DNA of 64,000 nt from Zerene cesonia (GCF_012273895.1 NC_052122.1:3348001-3412000); one strand, 5' to 3'; numbered from the stretch's first letter, positions 13,990 through 28,432 are shown. Notes: a model not told the origin generated them from the letters alone. Translations and numbers: made by a program.

Positions 13990-14112
13990 GAGAACGCATG
14001 CGCAATGCGCATGTCGTATTCGGTCGTTCCTCATTCACTGTGGCCGACAACGCAGAATTGAGATTTTCTTGTTCGTCTAATTTTTGCCAGTTATAACGTA
14101 ATTTATTAAAAA
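13990..14112 (+). promoter_or_regulatory. VAP promoter with NRF1/Ewg-like boxes
   Basis: Just upstream of the VAP start lies ACGCATGCGCAATGCGCATG (13,994-14,013), two overlapping palindromic boxes of the NRF1/Erect-wing type. An initiator-like CCTCATTCACTG (about 14,030) follows and then a short untranslated leader to the ATG at 14,113. The same box type recurs densely after 48.4 kb, so this site shows what a single-copy version looks like at an ordinary gene. Confidence 0.55.
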
Positions 14113-17100
14113 ATGCCGAACCAAGTTTTGATTATAGAACCACAAAATGAGCTGAAGTTTAGAGGTGAGTAACTTTTCTATTTACAGAACGAAGATTAGA
14201 ACACCCGCATTGAAACTTGGGCAACATAGGTCATGTTAGCTGCTGACAAATGGAGATTTCTATTTCCAGATATAGGCATTTTGTCGGGGTGCGGTTTTGT
14301 CATGGTTATTAATTTACAAAACATTGTCTTTTATATTAATCAGTCTAAATAACTAATAGATTTTTCTGTATCAGATATGTGTAAAAACGTTACGACAGCC
14401 GAACATAAGTATGTCGGCAGTACGTCGATTGATTGATTAGCAGGGTCCATCTTCGAAAAAAATTCGTAAACATATTTCAAAATATATAAACTTATTTTAA
14501 CAATAATTTGTTTAACACAGTTTATCATTATTTTACGGGAACATCGAAGTTCTTCAACTAGTTTCGTGTTCATAGGTAGTAAAATTTTTTTATTTATGTC
14601 GATAATAGAATATGTTCTGGGATATAAATGAATGAGAGAATAATTTATTTTTTTGCGATTATTTAGCAACAACTTTTGTCTTTCTTCACTACAACACTTC
14701 AACAAGATTACAAAATTTAAATGGAAGCAAATTGAGACACTGTTATTTAAACTTAAGAACACTAAATATTTGCAGTATATACTATATTTTTGCATATTTC
14801 ATTAATTGAAATAAATTTTAAATTATAGTTATAACATACTACAGATCTAGAAAATAAAATAACTATAACTATTAGATGATAACCAACTTGAAACTGTTTG
14901 GGATTTCAAATTAAAATGTACTTTAACTTATAAAATTGCATTTTAATTAAAAACTCTAAACAGTATAATATATTAAACTCATAATTTAAAAAATAAAAAT
15001 AATATTGTTATATCACTCAAATTGTTTGTATGTGTATTTGAGAGATCAGAGATTAGCTCTGATACAAATAGCATTGAGATATTATAGTAATTATTATAGA
15101 TATTATAATAAGTAATACTTTACTTGTATAAAAATTATGTTTTGTTAAATTATCATTAAAATATTGTTTTATCTTTTCTGTTGTATTAATAAAATTAGCC
15201 CAGAAGTTCTAGTTAATATTTTAACTATCCAGCGGTACAAACAAACAACAATACCAATTTTACACACTAGAAGAAAATATTTTATTAATGTGTTTAAAGA
15301 ACAGAAAAAAATTAACTGAAATGTATATATATCCTGACAAATAATATAGGTGTATGAATTCAAAACTGTTTTATTTTATTACATACAAAGAGAATCATCT
15401 AGATAAGAAGATTGTCATATCAATTATTTTAAAAATATATGGTTTTCTTGTTAAATAAGTACTGCACTTTGGAATATAATTTTAATGCAAATTAAGCTAT
15501 TATAAATTTTATAGATTTTATTGAAAGTTTTTTTAGTGTACTTAGTATAATGAATGTCCACAGTAATTATTATACATATTGTTTTCTTATATAACACAAG
15601 ATTTTTAATTCAGTCATCTAGATAATTAAATTCTACCTCTATTTGCTGTGAATAATCTACACCATTACATGATTCTTTCAAATAATATTTACTTAAATAA
15701 TCATATATGAGTTAACTATCAGGTACAAGTTACATATGATCATATGTATGTATACAATACTTTTTTTATTACACAATAGTGTTTGAAATTTGTTTGTTTC
15801 ATATGGTGTGATATTCACTGTGGAATTAAATACTTTTAAAACTTTGTAAAAGGTGAGGAACTGTTGAGATATACCCATAAACATTTAGATTAGTGTTAGT
15901 AAAAATAACTCCCTATATTATAACTAACACACATGTAATTTGAGTTGAAATCATAATCATTACTTCTATATTATTCCCTGAATTTTATGTTTGATCCCGT
16001 GTTACCAGTGCAGTCAATCTGAAGTGCAATAGTTTTTATTATTGAAAGTTTTAGTTGATTTTTCAGGGCTGTTTGATCAGGGGTATACTACCTACATGAA
16101 GCTGTCAAACCCCACCAACGATACGGTACTGTTTAAAATTAAAACAACAGCACCCAAAAAGTATTATGTGCGCCCCAACTCTGGTTCACTTGAACCAAAT
16201 GGCAAAGTTGATATTGCAAGTGAGTTATCAAACTTTTTTCATTATTTATATTTGATAGTACTGTTACTGAACAACACATTTATAAATTAATATGACGTTA
16301 CATTATATAGACACTTCAAAAAATTTACACAGATTAATAAATACACAGTACAACGGTTAGTCTATCTACCAGTACACAGTATGTTCCATAATAATGGCTG
16401 CTTAAAAAAATTCATCGAAGTTTGAATTTACAACAATGTATCAATTGTTTCTAGTTACCCCTCAGCCCGTTTACGTCGATCCTAACGAGAAACATAAACA
16501 TAAGTTTATGGTCCAGAGCGTTATTGCCCCAGAAGGCAAGACCAACATTGAACAAGTGGTGAGTAAACTTTCTCGCCTCATAACTTCATTGTCAATTAAT
16601 TTAATGTGTATACAATGTAAGAAATATATTATATGGATAAGTACATTCGGAATGCTTGCAATGTTAAAGATTCGATTTTACATTGAAATCATATAAAATG
16701 TATGTTTTTATCACTTAGCATTTTCGTAAAGACCTACATACATAACCACATCGTACAAAAGCAAATACTTGTATTGGAATAATATATATTGTTAAAATAA
16801 TTAATTAGTTAATTATTACATGTTTTCAGTGGAAGGAGATTAGTCCCGACCAGCTCATGGATTATAAATTACGCTGCGTATTCGAAACTCCACGAGGAAC
16901 TAATCTCAATGTACGTAATTTGTTTATCAGGAAACTTTCCATGAAGTCACTATTACTCTAGTCCTATATTAGCATCAATAGTATCACATTTTTAATTCAA
17001 TGTGTCTCCCGCAACGTCCATTAGAATGTCGCATGATATAACAGCACATCGATTTCTCAGAACTGTAGAAAAATAAGCGCACAACAAAGTGTATGGTCGA

Positions 17101-20100
17101 ATAAAGATTGAAATGTAAGGGCGTTTCCACACAGGACGCGGGCGACAACGCCGCCCAAAACGAAGTTACTAAAAAGCGCGTCGCGGTCGCCGACGAAGCG
17201 AAGGCGTCTAACGCGTCGCACTCGTCGTCCAAGGTATTTAGTACGCTCATTTACAAGGGTTCCCCGGATTTATGAATTTTTTTTTTATTAAAATGGGGAG
17301 CTCTTCGTTGTGTGATATTAACAGTAGTGGACGGCTTTTTAATGTTTTTGTTTTGCCCAATCTCTAACCCATTGAACCAATCATGCATTCATTTTATTCG
17401 ACATTCCATTCACTTGAATTGTTGGCTGTTGCCGCTTGGGAGTTCATCGTAAAATGAATGTTTAAATACCCTATGTCCAGTGTGTCAGAACTTAGTATCA
17501 ATGTTCACGATTGCGTCAAATGGTAAAGGCTAATATTGCACGAGAACATATTATGTATTTTGCAAACGAGTTTTCAATCGAAACAAATCAACGGTTCGTA
17601 GCTTTGTACTATGATTACGAAGCTGTAGGTAATAATTTGTGTATACATAGTCGTTGTACACTTGGGAAAATGCATAACTATATGTTTCGTCGGGCACTAT
17701 TTGTGTTTTAATATGTGGTAATTTGAGGATGTTCAATGTGGGTCCGTATCGTTTTTGTCGGATATTCATAATTTACATTCGTGGTTAATTGTATTGCATG
17801 GTCCTTATCGAGAGCATTATGCACGCATTGGCATTTGTAACAATTCTTACAGGAGGCTGTAGAAGGTTTCATCCAGAACGAAGCAAAGAGGAGGGATGAG
17901 GGCCCCGCCGATTCTAGTAGCGTCAAAACGGTATCAGGATTTTATAAGACTTACTTGGGCGTGTTCAGACCGAGCGGCGCTTCGTTATCTCGTATATGAG
18001 ACGCATATGTATAATTTACACAAGAATATGTATAGATAAATGGGTGACGTAATTGCATCCGGCCGCACAGTCTAAACGCGCCTTAAGACAACTCAAACAC
18101 GAAGGTGAATTAGTATCGAAAACGTTGAAAGCACAATTTTTCCACTGTTCCGTTCATAGCTAATAACTTTCGATAAAGCAGACTGAGTCATGGGCAGGGA
18201 TTTACGAGTCGGCTATATATCGTTTCATTCAGCGTACATTGCGGCATAGCGTATTTCAGCACAATGTGACCGATTTTAATAGCTTTTTAGACGCAAGCTT
18301 CTCAATATTAGATTGTTGCACTTTTTTCTGATGTGTCTTAATGTCCCGTTGAACCTTATTTGCTGCATGTATATTTTTATTTGCAATTCGTTAGACGGTG
18401 CCCGTGTGTGTATGTGTGTAGATGTTTATTGTCACTATGTTTCATTGCAGGCTTTCTCTAAGTCTGAAAACGTGGAGAGCGATTTGCAAAAGGCAACAAA
18501 TGAAGTTATTCATTTGAGGGAGGAAGAAAGTAAATTAAGACATGAAAATCTGCGATTAAAGGTAAGATCGTGCGTCACGTGAATGTCTGTTTCAGAGAAA
18601 ACATGGCTGGCATAAGGAACTATTAGGGTATACAGCTATATATCGGTTTAGCAAGTTTGAAATTTATTCATTTAGTTACAAGTCTTCGAATTGGACTTTC
18701 CAATGTAATTATAGAAGATATTACATACAATTTGTACTTCAAATAACATATAGCAAAACGTGTTACTAAGCGAGTATAAAAAACAGGTCGTAATGAATGC
18801 CTAGTTATAAAAACAATATTGGTATTGATTCGCGCTATCTGTTTCATTTAGCCTGAATGAGATCATATCTAGCACCAATAAAATAAAGTGGTTTCTAATC
18901 AACTGTTATATAACCAACAATATTGGTCAATGAAATACAGTTTTCGTGATTGTTGCATAAACTAAATACCAATATGTCTGTACAAACACTTATCGCATAT
19001 TTTAATTATGCAAAAGTATACTCTTCATATGCATACAGAGAATAAAACTTCATAATCTAACAATAACGTGATACCTTCTGGCGTTTTAAAACTATAATAT
19101 TAGTCTCATAATGTACTGCTAAAATAACTTGTAAATGATCTAATAGCTACGTAATATTTTCTTATAAATATTTACGTATTCAGTAACTAATCCACCCCAC
19201 AGCATTAACGTTTAACAAAAAATATAGCATTTATTTAACAGTAACGTAGATATTAATTACTGAAAAATTTCTTTTGTAATCCAACTACAAACAAAAGTCA
19301 AAGTATTAACTCCTCTTATTTACTGTTTGTAGCGAAGAAACAACTTGAAATAATTTTATTTTAAAAATACCTTTTATGTAGGAGTGGGGATATTCTATAA
19401 ACGATATTTTTATTTTTCTCAAATCCTTTTTATTTCAACCTTGAACTTAGCGTTCACAGATTCATAACATGCATAAAATACAGCAAGAAATTGATGAACA
19501 CATGGCATCAGCGAGTTGCAAAGCGAATTAATGTTATATAATTTTATTATGCATGTTGCATGTTATGCCATAAGTGAAAAAATACTATTTAAAGTAACAA
19601 TTCTTTCATATGATTTGATTAATGAATTAACAAATTATAACGTGTAAAATGATATATATATTTTCTTGTACGATTTTAGCCCTATTAAATGTGTCTTGTC
19701 TATATGAAATTAAACTCGAATATCACAAGAAAGTCAACTGTACACGAAAATCATAATTGCATGCGACTGTATTTGCATTTTGCTGGCATAGCGATTTAAT
19801 AAAACTATTATCATATCATAAATATCGTGTTTTGAGAATTAAGTTACATATTATGTTTGTGTGTTGTTTTTTTATTTTATTTAAAAACCAGATTTTTATA
19901 AAATTTCTCGATCAATACCTCAGTCTTACATTAAGAAACTTGTCCCAATCAAAATGTCAAACGACACTTTTAAAAAGAGTATTGTAGATCAATGTAGATT
20001 GATATTTATAGTAAATTGATTCATATATTTTGAAATCGGTCAAGCTGTTCTAGAGATTAGCGCGTTCAGACACAAACTCTTCAGCTTAGGTTATATGTGT

Positions 20101-21953
20101 TACAATGATTTATTTGTATGGCTTATTATTCACTATTTATTACTAAATCAAAATGAACACATAATAATCTATCTTCACATATTTCTATACAATTGCTTTG
20201 GCGACAATTTCATTAAGCTAAGCTTAAACTAATGTATATTATGAATCTGTGATAGCTTTTAAGTTTTAAAGTTATTTATGATATTATTATAAAACATTGA
20301 CCCCCCAAAAACTAATGCGTTTTGTCTTGTGTGGGTAAAAAAATCGGAATAAAATTTTTTTTTGAATGTTAATGAGCAAATTACGTGTGACGTCATCATT
20401 TTTGCATTTCAAATTAATTTCATCGCATCTCGTTCTGGCATAGTCAACTGCCGTGACACATATATTTACTATGTTATCAAGTACACTACGTTTAAAGTCC
20501 ACATGTGAGTATCGAGCAAGTAGCTCCGGCTTAGCTCGCTCTGTAATCAAGCGGGAACCCAAAAAATAATATATCAATCACACGCGCAATTAGTTTGATA
20601 CAGGTGAATAAATTTTCAAAAAAAGATAAATAGGCCCAGAAGTTGATCCATTACAAAATAGACAAATAAAAATTTCGAACGATTCTTTCCATAGTATGAG
20701 TTTAATGAAAAATTTAAATTAAGAAAACTGGCCATAAATACACGTGAGATAAATTCAAATCGATTTGTTAAAAATCAAACTAATTTTTAGTGTTAATAGT
20801 TATAACATCATTAATTTAATATTAATTTATTATTAACTAGTTGATCCAATAGTTTATCAATATGTGGCTGTTTAAATAGCCATTTAGTTGTTCTCATTTT
20901 TATTTTTGTAAGAATATTCTACAAATTATTTGAGAATATTTAAAAAGAGATAAAAATATACATATAATTTTACTATATATCTATATTGATAATACTGCTA
21001 AGAACTGTGTTCAGACATTTAATGCATGGTTTACAAAAATGTTAGATGTTTATATCCTGTGATATAGATATGCTTTAATCTCATTTCTGACAATTCTTTG
21101 AAAAGACAAAATTCATATAACAGATAATAATAATGCTATTAGTATAATGATGTTATTTATACTATGATTAGGCCAGTGAAAATAAATTCCTCTTTCATCA
21201 ACTCGAAGTAATGTTTGATGATATGGTATCGAACATATTTGAGCGGTGGAATTTTTAACAATTGGCACACTAATTTAGTGTGTCTGTGATCGACAAATAA
21301 TTGTCTGTAATTGCTATGCTTTGATGACGTATAATTACAATAATGTTTAATTGTAATTGAACATTCAGTTATTAAACATTAACAGACAAGTACTTAACTC
21401 TGCAAAGAATGTCGTATTCAAACAAATTATTATGCAGAATAAGAATTGTCCATTAAAGTAAAAATATGAATATTAAGTTTATACTAATATTAAAAATATA
21501 TACCTTCATTTCGCATATAACTTTATACATATATAGTAATTAAGATATGATTATAAATCAATTAATTAATCTTTTTTTAAGACAATTGTCGTAATATTTG
21601 TATGAGCTTTTCAATATCTCACGCACTATGCAATGCCTGTGTCTATGTGTTTGTGTTTAGATTGTATGTTATGTTTTGGTGTCATAGATCGTACGTGTAT
21701 GTCGTTGGCCGTTATTCATAGTTAGCATAGATGGGTTGCGGTGTGAGGGCACGTACTCATATGTCTGACGGACGGTGCGATGTTGCAGGAGGAGCTGCTG
21801 CGCCTGCACCAGCAGGTGGGCGGCGAGCAGGTGGCGGCCCGCGGCCACTCGTACGGGCCCGAGAAGAAGGAGCAGGCCGTGCTCATGCCGTGGCTCGCCA
21901 TCGCCATCGGCATGGCGCTCCTCGGCATCATCATCGGCAAATTCTTCATGTGA
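14113..21953 (+). CDS. Vap33: vesicle-associated membrane protein-associated protein (VAP-33/VAPB)
   Basis: Tail-anchored ER protein that recruits FFAT-motif partners to membrane contact sites. Eight coding exons: 14,113-14,164, 16,067-16,219, 16,455-16,558, 16,830-16,910, 17,135-17,233, 17,853-17,930, 18,451-18,561 and 21,789-21,953. All have GT-AG borders and keep frame, giving 280 residues. The MSP domain fills residues 1 to about 130 and contains the VAP signature TTAPKKYYVRPNSG (44-57) with the conserved Pro that corresponds to human VAPB P56. Exons 5 and 6 give an acidic and basic linker, and exon 7 a coiled coil (EVIHLREEESKLRHENLRLK). Exon 8 ends in one membrane segment, MPWLAIAIGMALLGIIIG, and a short KFFM tail. 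AATAAA overlaps the stop region (TGAATAAA). A second, alternative last exon lies at 22,023. Identification is secure. Confidence 0.95.
14340..14795 (-). other. open frame in VAP intron 1, unrecognised
   Basis: A 151-codon open frame opposite to VAP. The predicted protein is rich in Ile, Leu, Lys and Asn as expected from AT-rich DNA. I see no domain, and no promoter or polyadenylation context. It could be the remnant of a mobile element. I do not regard it as a gene; it is listed only because it is unusually long for this composition. Confidence 0.12.
20287..20577 (-). other. open frame in VAP intron 7, possible repeat remnant
   Basis: A 96-codon open frame with more balanced composition than its surroundings (YARTRCDEINLKCKNDDVTR) lies antisense within the last long VAP intron. 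No start context, splice signal or known domain was found. The compositional contrast suggests a fragment of a mobile element or a decayed coding region. Confidence 0.2.
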
Positions 21954-22022
21954 ATAAACGCCCCGCCCTCCCCCCGCGGCCTCCTCACGCCCCTCGCCCC
22001 CCACACCCCCCACACCCCCCAG

Positions 22023-22142
22023 GGCAGCTTCGATACAGCCGATCTCAGCTTCAGTGCCGCATTCCTCGAAGTGATCGAACGTTACTCGCACTCGATGTTC
22101 TGTTTCTACCTGTCCGTCATCCTGATCATGTTGGTCGCTTAG
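22023..22142 (+). CDS. Vap33: alternative last exon of VAP encoding a second tail anchor
   Basis: After the main VAP stop comes a long C-rich pyrimidine tract ending CCCCCCAG, an acceptor. It opens a 39-codon frame in the same phase (0) in which exon 7 ends. The predicted tail includes AAFLEVIERYSHSMF, then the hydrophobic stretch CFYLSVILIMLVA, then a stop at 22,140-22,142. Joining exon 7 (ending 18,561) to this exon would give a 265-residue VAP with a different juxtamembrane region and a shorter anchor. Phase, acceptor and the hydrophobic end all fit, but no transcript was seen. The alternative reading is a chance frame within the 3' untranslated region. Confidence 0.6.
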   Translation, partial: GSFDTADLSFSAAFLEVIERYSHSMFCFYLSVILIMLVA

Positions 22143-25100
22143 TGTTGCGGAACGGCGGTCGCCTTTCGGCGCGCTCTCGGGCTCGTGGGGACGCTCGCCG
22201 GCAAGCTCGGCAAACCCGGCTCACAGTTTTATATCACGTTCAATTGTTCAATAGTTATTGTCGCTGTCGTTTGAAATTCTCATAGATCGACGATCGCACG
22301 GTTCGCGTAGACGTTATAGATTCTGTGCTTGAGTATCGCGTATTGCTCAAGAAATGTGCCTTGAAATAGCTACGTTCCTTTTATTATTGTTTCTATAGTA
22401 TATGCCCGGATAGAACATACGACGCCCGTAATATAATATAATATTTGTTTGCTGTTGTGAATCGTGGTATATAATATGATCATACGTTATACAATTCGAC
22501 GCCATTCTGCCTTGACAATATTTACACGTACGTGGAAATAATAATAATAGAAAGCTTACAAATGTCTATACAAAAGTACAATATTTACATATGTTTAATA
22601 ATTGGTGATGCACATCGTAATCAAACGAATGCGACAATAAGTGATAATATAGTAAATATTTGTTGATTGTGAAATTTAGTTACGATGCGCGTAGAATAGA
22701 AGTAGCGTTCCGTTTCGTCATACACGTTTACCGATGGTCAAAGGCCGCGATGCGGATATCGCGGGCGCGTTGGTTCACTACGAACATGATGTTGGGTTTG
22801 TGTCAAGTGGGTTATTATTTGTTGCAAACGTGGTTTCCACTCGATTTACAAGTGTAAATAACATTGGGGAGTGTTATGAGCCGAGAGGCGGATTTCGACG
22901 CGGTTGTTTTGTGCTTTGAACTAAGATGCAATGTATATTCTAAAGACACGCGACCAGTGAATAAAAATTATTTTAAAATTGCGCCATGTTCATTATAAGG
23001 TGGTGGAAGAAGTTCGAGTAAAGTATTTTGTAATTATGTCATAGCGCTGAAATCAGTTTGGGTAACTTTGATCCAGCGGTGTTCAAGACCATATACGTTT
23101 AAACGATAAATCCGTAATAGTATATAGTTTGAATTACAAGATATTTTGTGTACCAATATAGTAGTTATAATGATAGGTCTGCACAGAGCACTTAACCAAT
23201 AGGGGTGGAATGGATGGTGAATTAGTTATTTAATGATGACAGAGCATTGCAGCGGCACGGGCGGTTAGTGACGTTACTTGAACCGTTCACCTGATGAATT
23301 TCTAAGAAGTTAGCTTCATCGTGTGCAATCGCAAGTGTATTGTTTTCTGATAAATGAAAGCGATGTAGCGTCTTCACTAAAAATCGCATCATACCCGGTG
23401 CAATATCATAACGGTTAATGTGACTCAGCTGTCTTGTTATATATTACAGTGTAAATCTATTGATAATAATCTGTAGTCTGTAAAATCGATGCGTGAGGAC
23501 ATTTTCTTTGATAATGAATTATGTTTATTTTCGCCATTTACAATTTAAAATTTTATTTCTTCTAGTTTAGTATGTTATGACAAATTGAATTAAATCTTCA
23601 TTTCAAACGGAGGTAAAACCTCGCGTTCCGAGCACTTGTGGGGGAGGGACTTTCTCGATAGTGCTCGAAACGTCGGTAGAATAATGATGAACGCGTTTTA
23701 ATGCCCGTTGATTAAAAATTATTTTGTTAAAAAATATTATTTATAATACTCACGATTAAATGATGACAAGACAATTCTTAAAGGAAGCTATATTCGTATC
23801 GATGACATAAGTAAAGTAGCATAATAATCCCCAAAAATGCAAATTATTCATAAGCGTTTATATAATATCAATTAATGTATTTAAAATGTTCGTACGTTTT
23901 TAAAGTTTCAGCTGTTCGAAATACAGCTGACTTACTATGCAGCAAAAATGACGAATGTTTTGTGTATTTCAAAGTTCCCCAAACTGTACTAATCGTAGAT
24001 TTGTGTCAGTATATCTAGAATTAATATTTTATCTCGCATTTTATAGTTTCTTTTCTAATTTTAAATGTGGTGTATTGGTTGACGTCATTGCGCTAAATTA
24101 CGGTCATACAGACCAGTACAATAGTTTTGTAATACCACTGCCTGTACAAACGGTTCCATTACAGCCCATTCGGATATATACGGCTAATGAATATAGAATG
24201 TTAGTAAGCACTTAGATTACTCTTAATGCTGTATAAAACACACGACAATTATTGCTTAATAACCTTAATGTTTTAACACTTGATGTATAAAAAAAATGTA
24301 TTTATTCACTTAATAGTAAAGTATTATATTGTTTTTATAACTTAAAGGACATTTTTGTTATTTGCAATTTAATGTTTGTTTTTTTTCGTATTTTGTATTA
24401 TGTATTGTAATTAGCTTGTAATACATGAAGACACGAAAGTCCTTGAAATGGCAGATTCCATTAAAATTTTACTGTTTCCGTGTTGTAGCGTGTAGCGAAA
24501 ATATCATCTTGCATAAATCTAGTTAGCTACTACTGTCAAGAGTACTACGTTATCTCGGTTTCATGTAGCTAATTTCGTTATGTAAAGCACAAAACTTGCA
24601 TCGTTACGTATATCTATTGTTTATGAATTCGTTTCCATGTTTTTTTCGTGCCTTCATGCAATACACGAGCTTGAAGTTACACACTCCAGACGCTACCGGC
24701 CATCGGAGATGGTCATATACAGAATATAAGAAACACATGCATCATTATTGACTATGTTATTTAAATCATTGACAGTGTTTTACACGTTGCTTGTGAATAT
24801 GTCGTGGATATTTTTTTGGGGTAAGGTTATTATCAGGAAAGATTCAATTATCCTCTTAGTTTTTTTTTATGTATAGAATAATTAAATTAAAAATTTCCGT
24901 GTGGTATTGTTGTTATATTAAACTATTATGCTATATTGTATCGTTTTCTGAAATAAAAGACTTAATTTATGATTATTTTACATTGTTTCTAATTCATATA
25001 TTTCCAGATATATTAGCGCTAAGGCGCGCTGACATGTATGTTGTACATATCTTGATTACACCTCACCAATATGTTAATAACATGTACTTCACGTTGTATT

Positions 25101-28100
25101 AATCACAGTTATCAGTTAAAGTAGAACCAATTACGTACTAAGTGTAATTGCAGCATGCAATAGCATATTTTATGATCAACAAGGCAATATCTCCGTAGCT
25201 ACGATACCTTGAACCTCGATGATTATATTTGTCGTATGCAATATAAGCTACAGTAGGGGAAAGATAAAATAAAACAACATTTAAATGCACATTATATTCA
25301 TTTCAAATGTCTAAACAAAATAAAGTTACATAACAATTTGCACGACCATTAACATACTCTAAAACTTAAACCAAACAATGGAGCTTTCTCAAGAAAATCT
25401 CTGTATCATGAAAATTTTTATATTGTGATTTGATATTGTAATATTTGGTGTATAAAATATTAATTACCCTTTCAGCAAGATCATAAGCTTGATAGACAAA
25501 CACGTACGAACATAGCGTACGCGTTCAATTATTAATAATTTATTTATAATTACCGATGTTTCGTTAGCGTATAATTATTCGTGGTGCATTATCGCTATTT
25601 TTGGGATGACGAAATTGTCCCTGATGTTAGGGACTATTTCGACTTGGTGCGATTCTACAACCGATATTTAGATACATGTAGAGATAGATAATTTTACTAA
25701 TAATTGTTTTCCTTTCTCGACTGTTAATTTATTATAATGTAATGAAACCCCCGTAACTAAAATTTAATCAATATTTATATTATAATAGTGTCAAGTTTAA
25801 GTTTTAGAGAATAACCAAAATTTCCAAATATAGTTATTACGATAAATATTTGTGATTATTTACTTACACAACATTAAGCTCTAATAGATATAATTTTAAA
25901 CATTAATATACAAAAATAAAACATGGCCTACGTTCTCAACTATAAACAATGGCTGATGCAAAACCAGAAACCTAAATAATTAAATACTGCGCATCATTGA
26001 GATCATTTTGAAAGTTAATCCTAATCAAAATATTAAAAAATACACATTATGGTTCTATGTTATTTCCATACTAAAGCACAACACGTCTGGTCTTAGATCA
26101 AGAAATATTGATGTGTGTGTTATAAATGCTAACGATTTCTGTGTCAATAATTAATATATAAAAAAGTAAAGTCATGTACACACACACAATCAATATTGTA
26201 AAGTGAATTTGATGCACTCACCGAGACAAAGAGATTTTATGATTTATGGTAATTTGTTACCGGTACTGTCATTATTAAAAATATCGGTACACACTTGACG
26301 AGTTACGTCTCGGTTGATATTTCGTGTACAGATAAAACTATATAGTTATTATAACACTAGTCGTCAATGGAAAGTCTCTTCAGAATAAGATGTTACACTG
26401 CAGTTAAATACAGCTTGTATCAATCACTGGCCTCTACTACTCCCAAAATAATATCATAAAATCGCTCCGTTGCGATGTGGAGAAAGATAACAAAACAAAC
26501 ATACTTTCATATTTATAATATCAGTAAGGATTGGTCCCGTACAGTGCTTCTAAACTTGTGTACTTGCCTTTGAGTCTCTAGGCAAGTTACTGAGAATGGA
26601 AGCACGGTGGTAATCATAATGTGCTGACAATATGAAAGATGATTAATCGATTATAAAGATTTAAAAAAAAATGAGTAAAATGCAGGTAATTCGAGTACGA
26701 AAACTCGTTAAAATATGAATTAATATTCTAATTCCGGACAATTTTAGATCACTCAAATTGGTTACGTCGCTGCTTTTTAGAACATTTCTTTTCAATCAGT
26801 ATATAACCGCAGAAATTTAATTAAAATTGTGACTATCCAGGCGTATTCTGCTTTAGTAATTGGTTATCGTTTACGGTTATTGGATTACACAAGTAGTTAC
26901 TTTTATGTCGTTAAATTAAACTTAACTACAGCCAGAGCTACACTTAAAACTATAATTATACAATAACATTTACATTTATCTATAGCTAGTAGCAAATAAA
27001 TATAAATATGAAGAGATTCTTTCTTAGCCTACGTAATGATTAGTGTAATGATTAGAAATTATGATTAATAAACCTTCATATACAGCGATGTTTACTTTCA
27101 ACTTACACGTGTAAGTAAGTAACAAAAAATTCTAAGAAATTTGCGATTGCATGACATGAGTCAAGTCTAAATAGAAAGGAAATGTACACTACGAAAGAAC
27201 GACAGAATAATTAATTAAAAACAATCGTGATGCAACTCGATCACATTAAAGTGTAATCGTGTGGATCTAATTAGAGACATGAGTATAATAACATAGACAC
27301 AAATCTTACATGGTGTATGACGGACTTCATGATATTAAGTCCTTAGTGTTGCATTGCAATAATAAAGTGAAAAATGTAAATAAAGTTATGAAAATACACA
27401 ATAATAGAATTTGCAAAATTTACCAAAGCTTACATTTAAATAGAAAACTTATGTATAACAATGTCATAATACAATTTAAAGAAAAAAGGATTAATAACAT
27501 GGAATTATTTATATTATGTAAAACACAAATCTTCCTATGAATAAATAACATGGTGGCCACTTATACTGGGACCGAGATTAGTTTACTACGCAACGCAACG
27601 CTGGTCTGTTTTTACGTATCTCCGATTATAAAACAAAGGGCAGATGGAACACCTAATACTTGAGCGTCGCTATCTCTATACTTGTGTGCGTGAACGAACC
27701 GCTGTACTGTGTTCGTGTTATGTCATCAGATATTGAAAAGAAAAGTAAATGCCGATTTTAAACATCTCTAAAAATATATGAAATTGCCAAACTACGATAT
27801 ATATCACTTGCATCTATACAGAAACAATAATTATTATGCTACAATGTACTGCAGGGTAGGTACCAAAAACTATAACATTTGTCGTCGATTAGGATTACTC
27901 TTATGATACCTAAAATTACAACATTACGTCGCACAAGTATTATATGGTATTTCATAATATATGTATAAGTATCACCTATATAACTTGCAAAAAAGTTTGG
28001 TCAGGTCTAATCCTACGTAAGATTTAAGCCGATAACGATACAACGAGAAATTAAAATGCATCTGAGAAATCGTAACTTCTTAAACTATAAATAGACAAAT

Positions 28101-28432
28101 AAGTACAGACAGCGAAAGCAAATTTAGGCCTAAAGCCGAGACATCACGACATAATTTTGAGATTAGGTTTCTTATACGTTTTTGGGATTGGTTTACGAAG
28201 TTTTAGCATAGACAGGTAAGCAATCGAGGGCATACTAGTAGCGATCACTATGTCGGGTAGGGGCCAGCCGCACTCGTGTGTTTTAACCATTCTCTATGCT
28301 GGAAGTCCGAAATTCGAGCCCGCGAATTCCTCGTAAAACCATCACCATTTAATTACGAAGAGGTCGGGAGAGTTCAATAAAGAGTTCTGTCGTGATGTAT
28401 TTAAATACGAAATAGGCCTAAATTATATTTAT
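22143..28432. other. VAP 3' untranslated/intergenic region
   Basis: No supported exon on either strand. The first 0.8 kb is probably untranslated VAP sequence, with AATAAA near 22,962 as a possible distal polyadenylation signal. The rest is AT-rich with short chance frames. The only structured element seen is the hairpin at 26,540-26,612. The part just above 28,300 probably includes the 3' untranslated region of the minus-strand BTB gene. Confidence 0.45.
26540..26612. ncRNA. candidate pre-miRNA-like hairpin
   Basis: The outer arms GTGCTTC/GAAGCAC and inner arms ACTTGCCT/AGGCAAGT are exact reverse complements. They are separated by an 11-position partly paired internal region, with a 10-base loop (TTGAGTCTCT). 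The overall length of about 73 bases matches a typical miRNA precursor. I do not recognise the arm sequences as a named family. The strand is undetermined. Confidence 0.4.

Noticed and set aside
21669..22285. Long GC-rich open frames on both strands around the last VAP exons, up to 184 codons
   Set aside because: They overlap the GC-rich VAP terminal exons in other frames and give Pro/Arg/Ala/Gly-rich products expected from the composition.
28250..28335. Possible tRNA because of an AATTCGAGCCC B-box-like string
   Set aside because: No matching A-box, acceptor stem or anticodon arm could be built around it.
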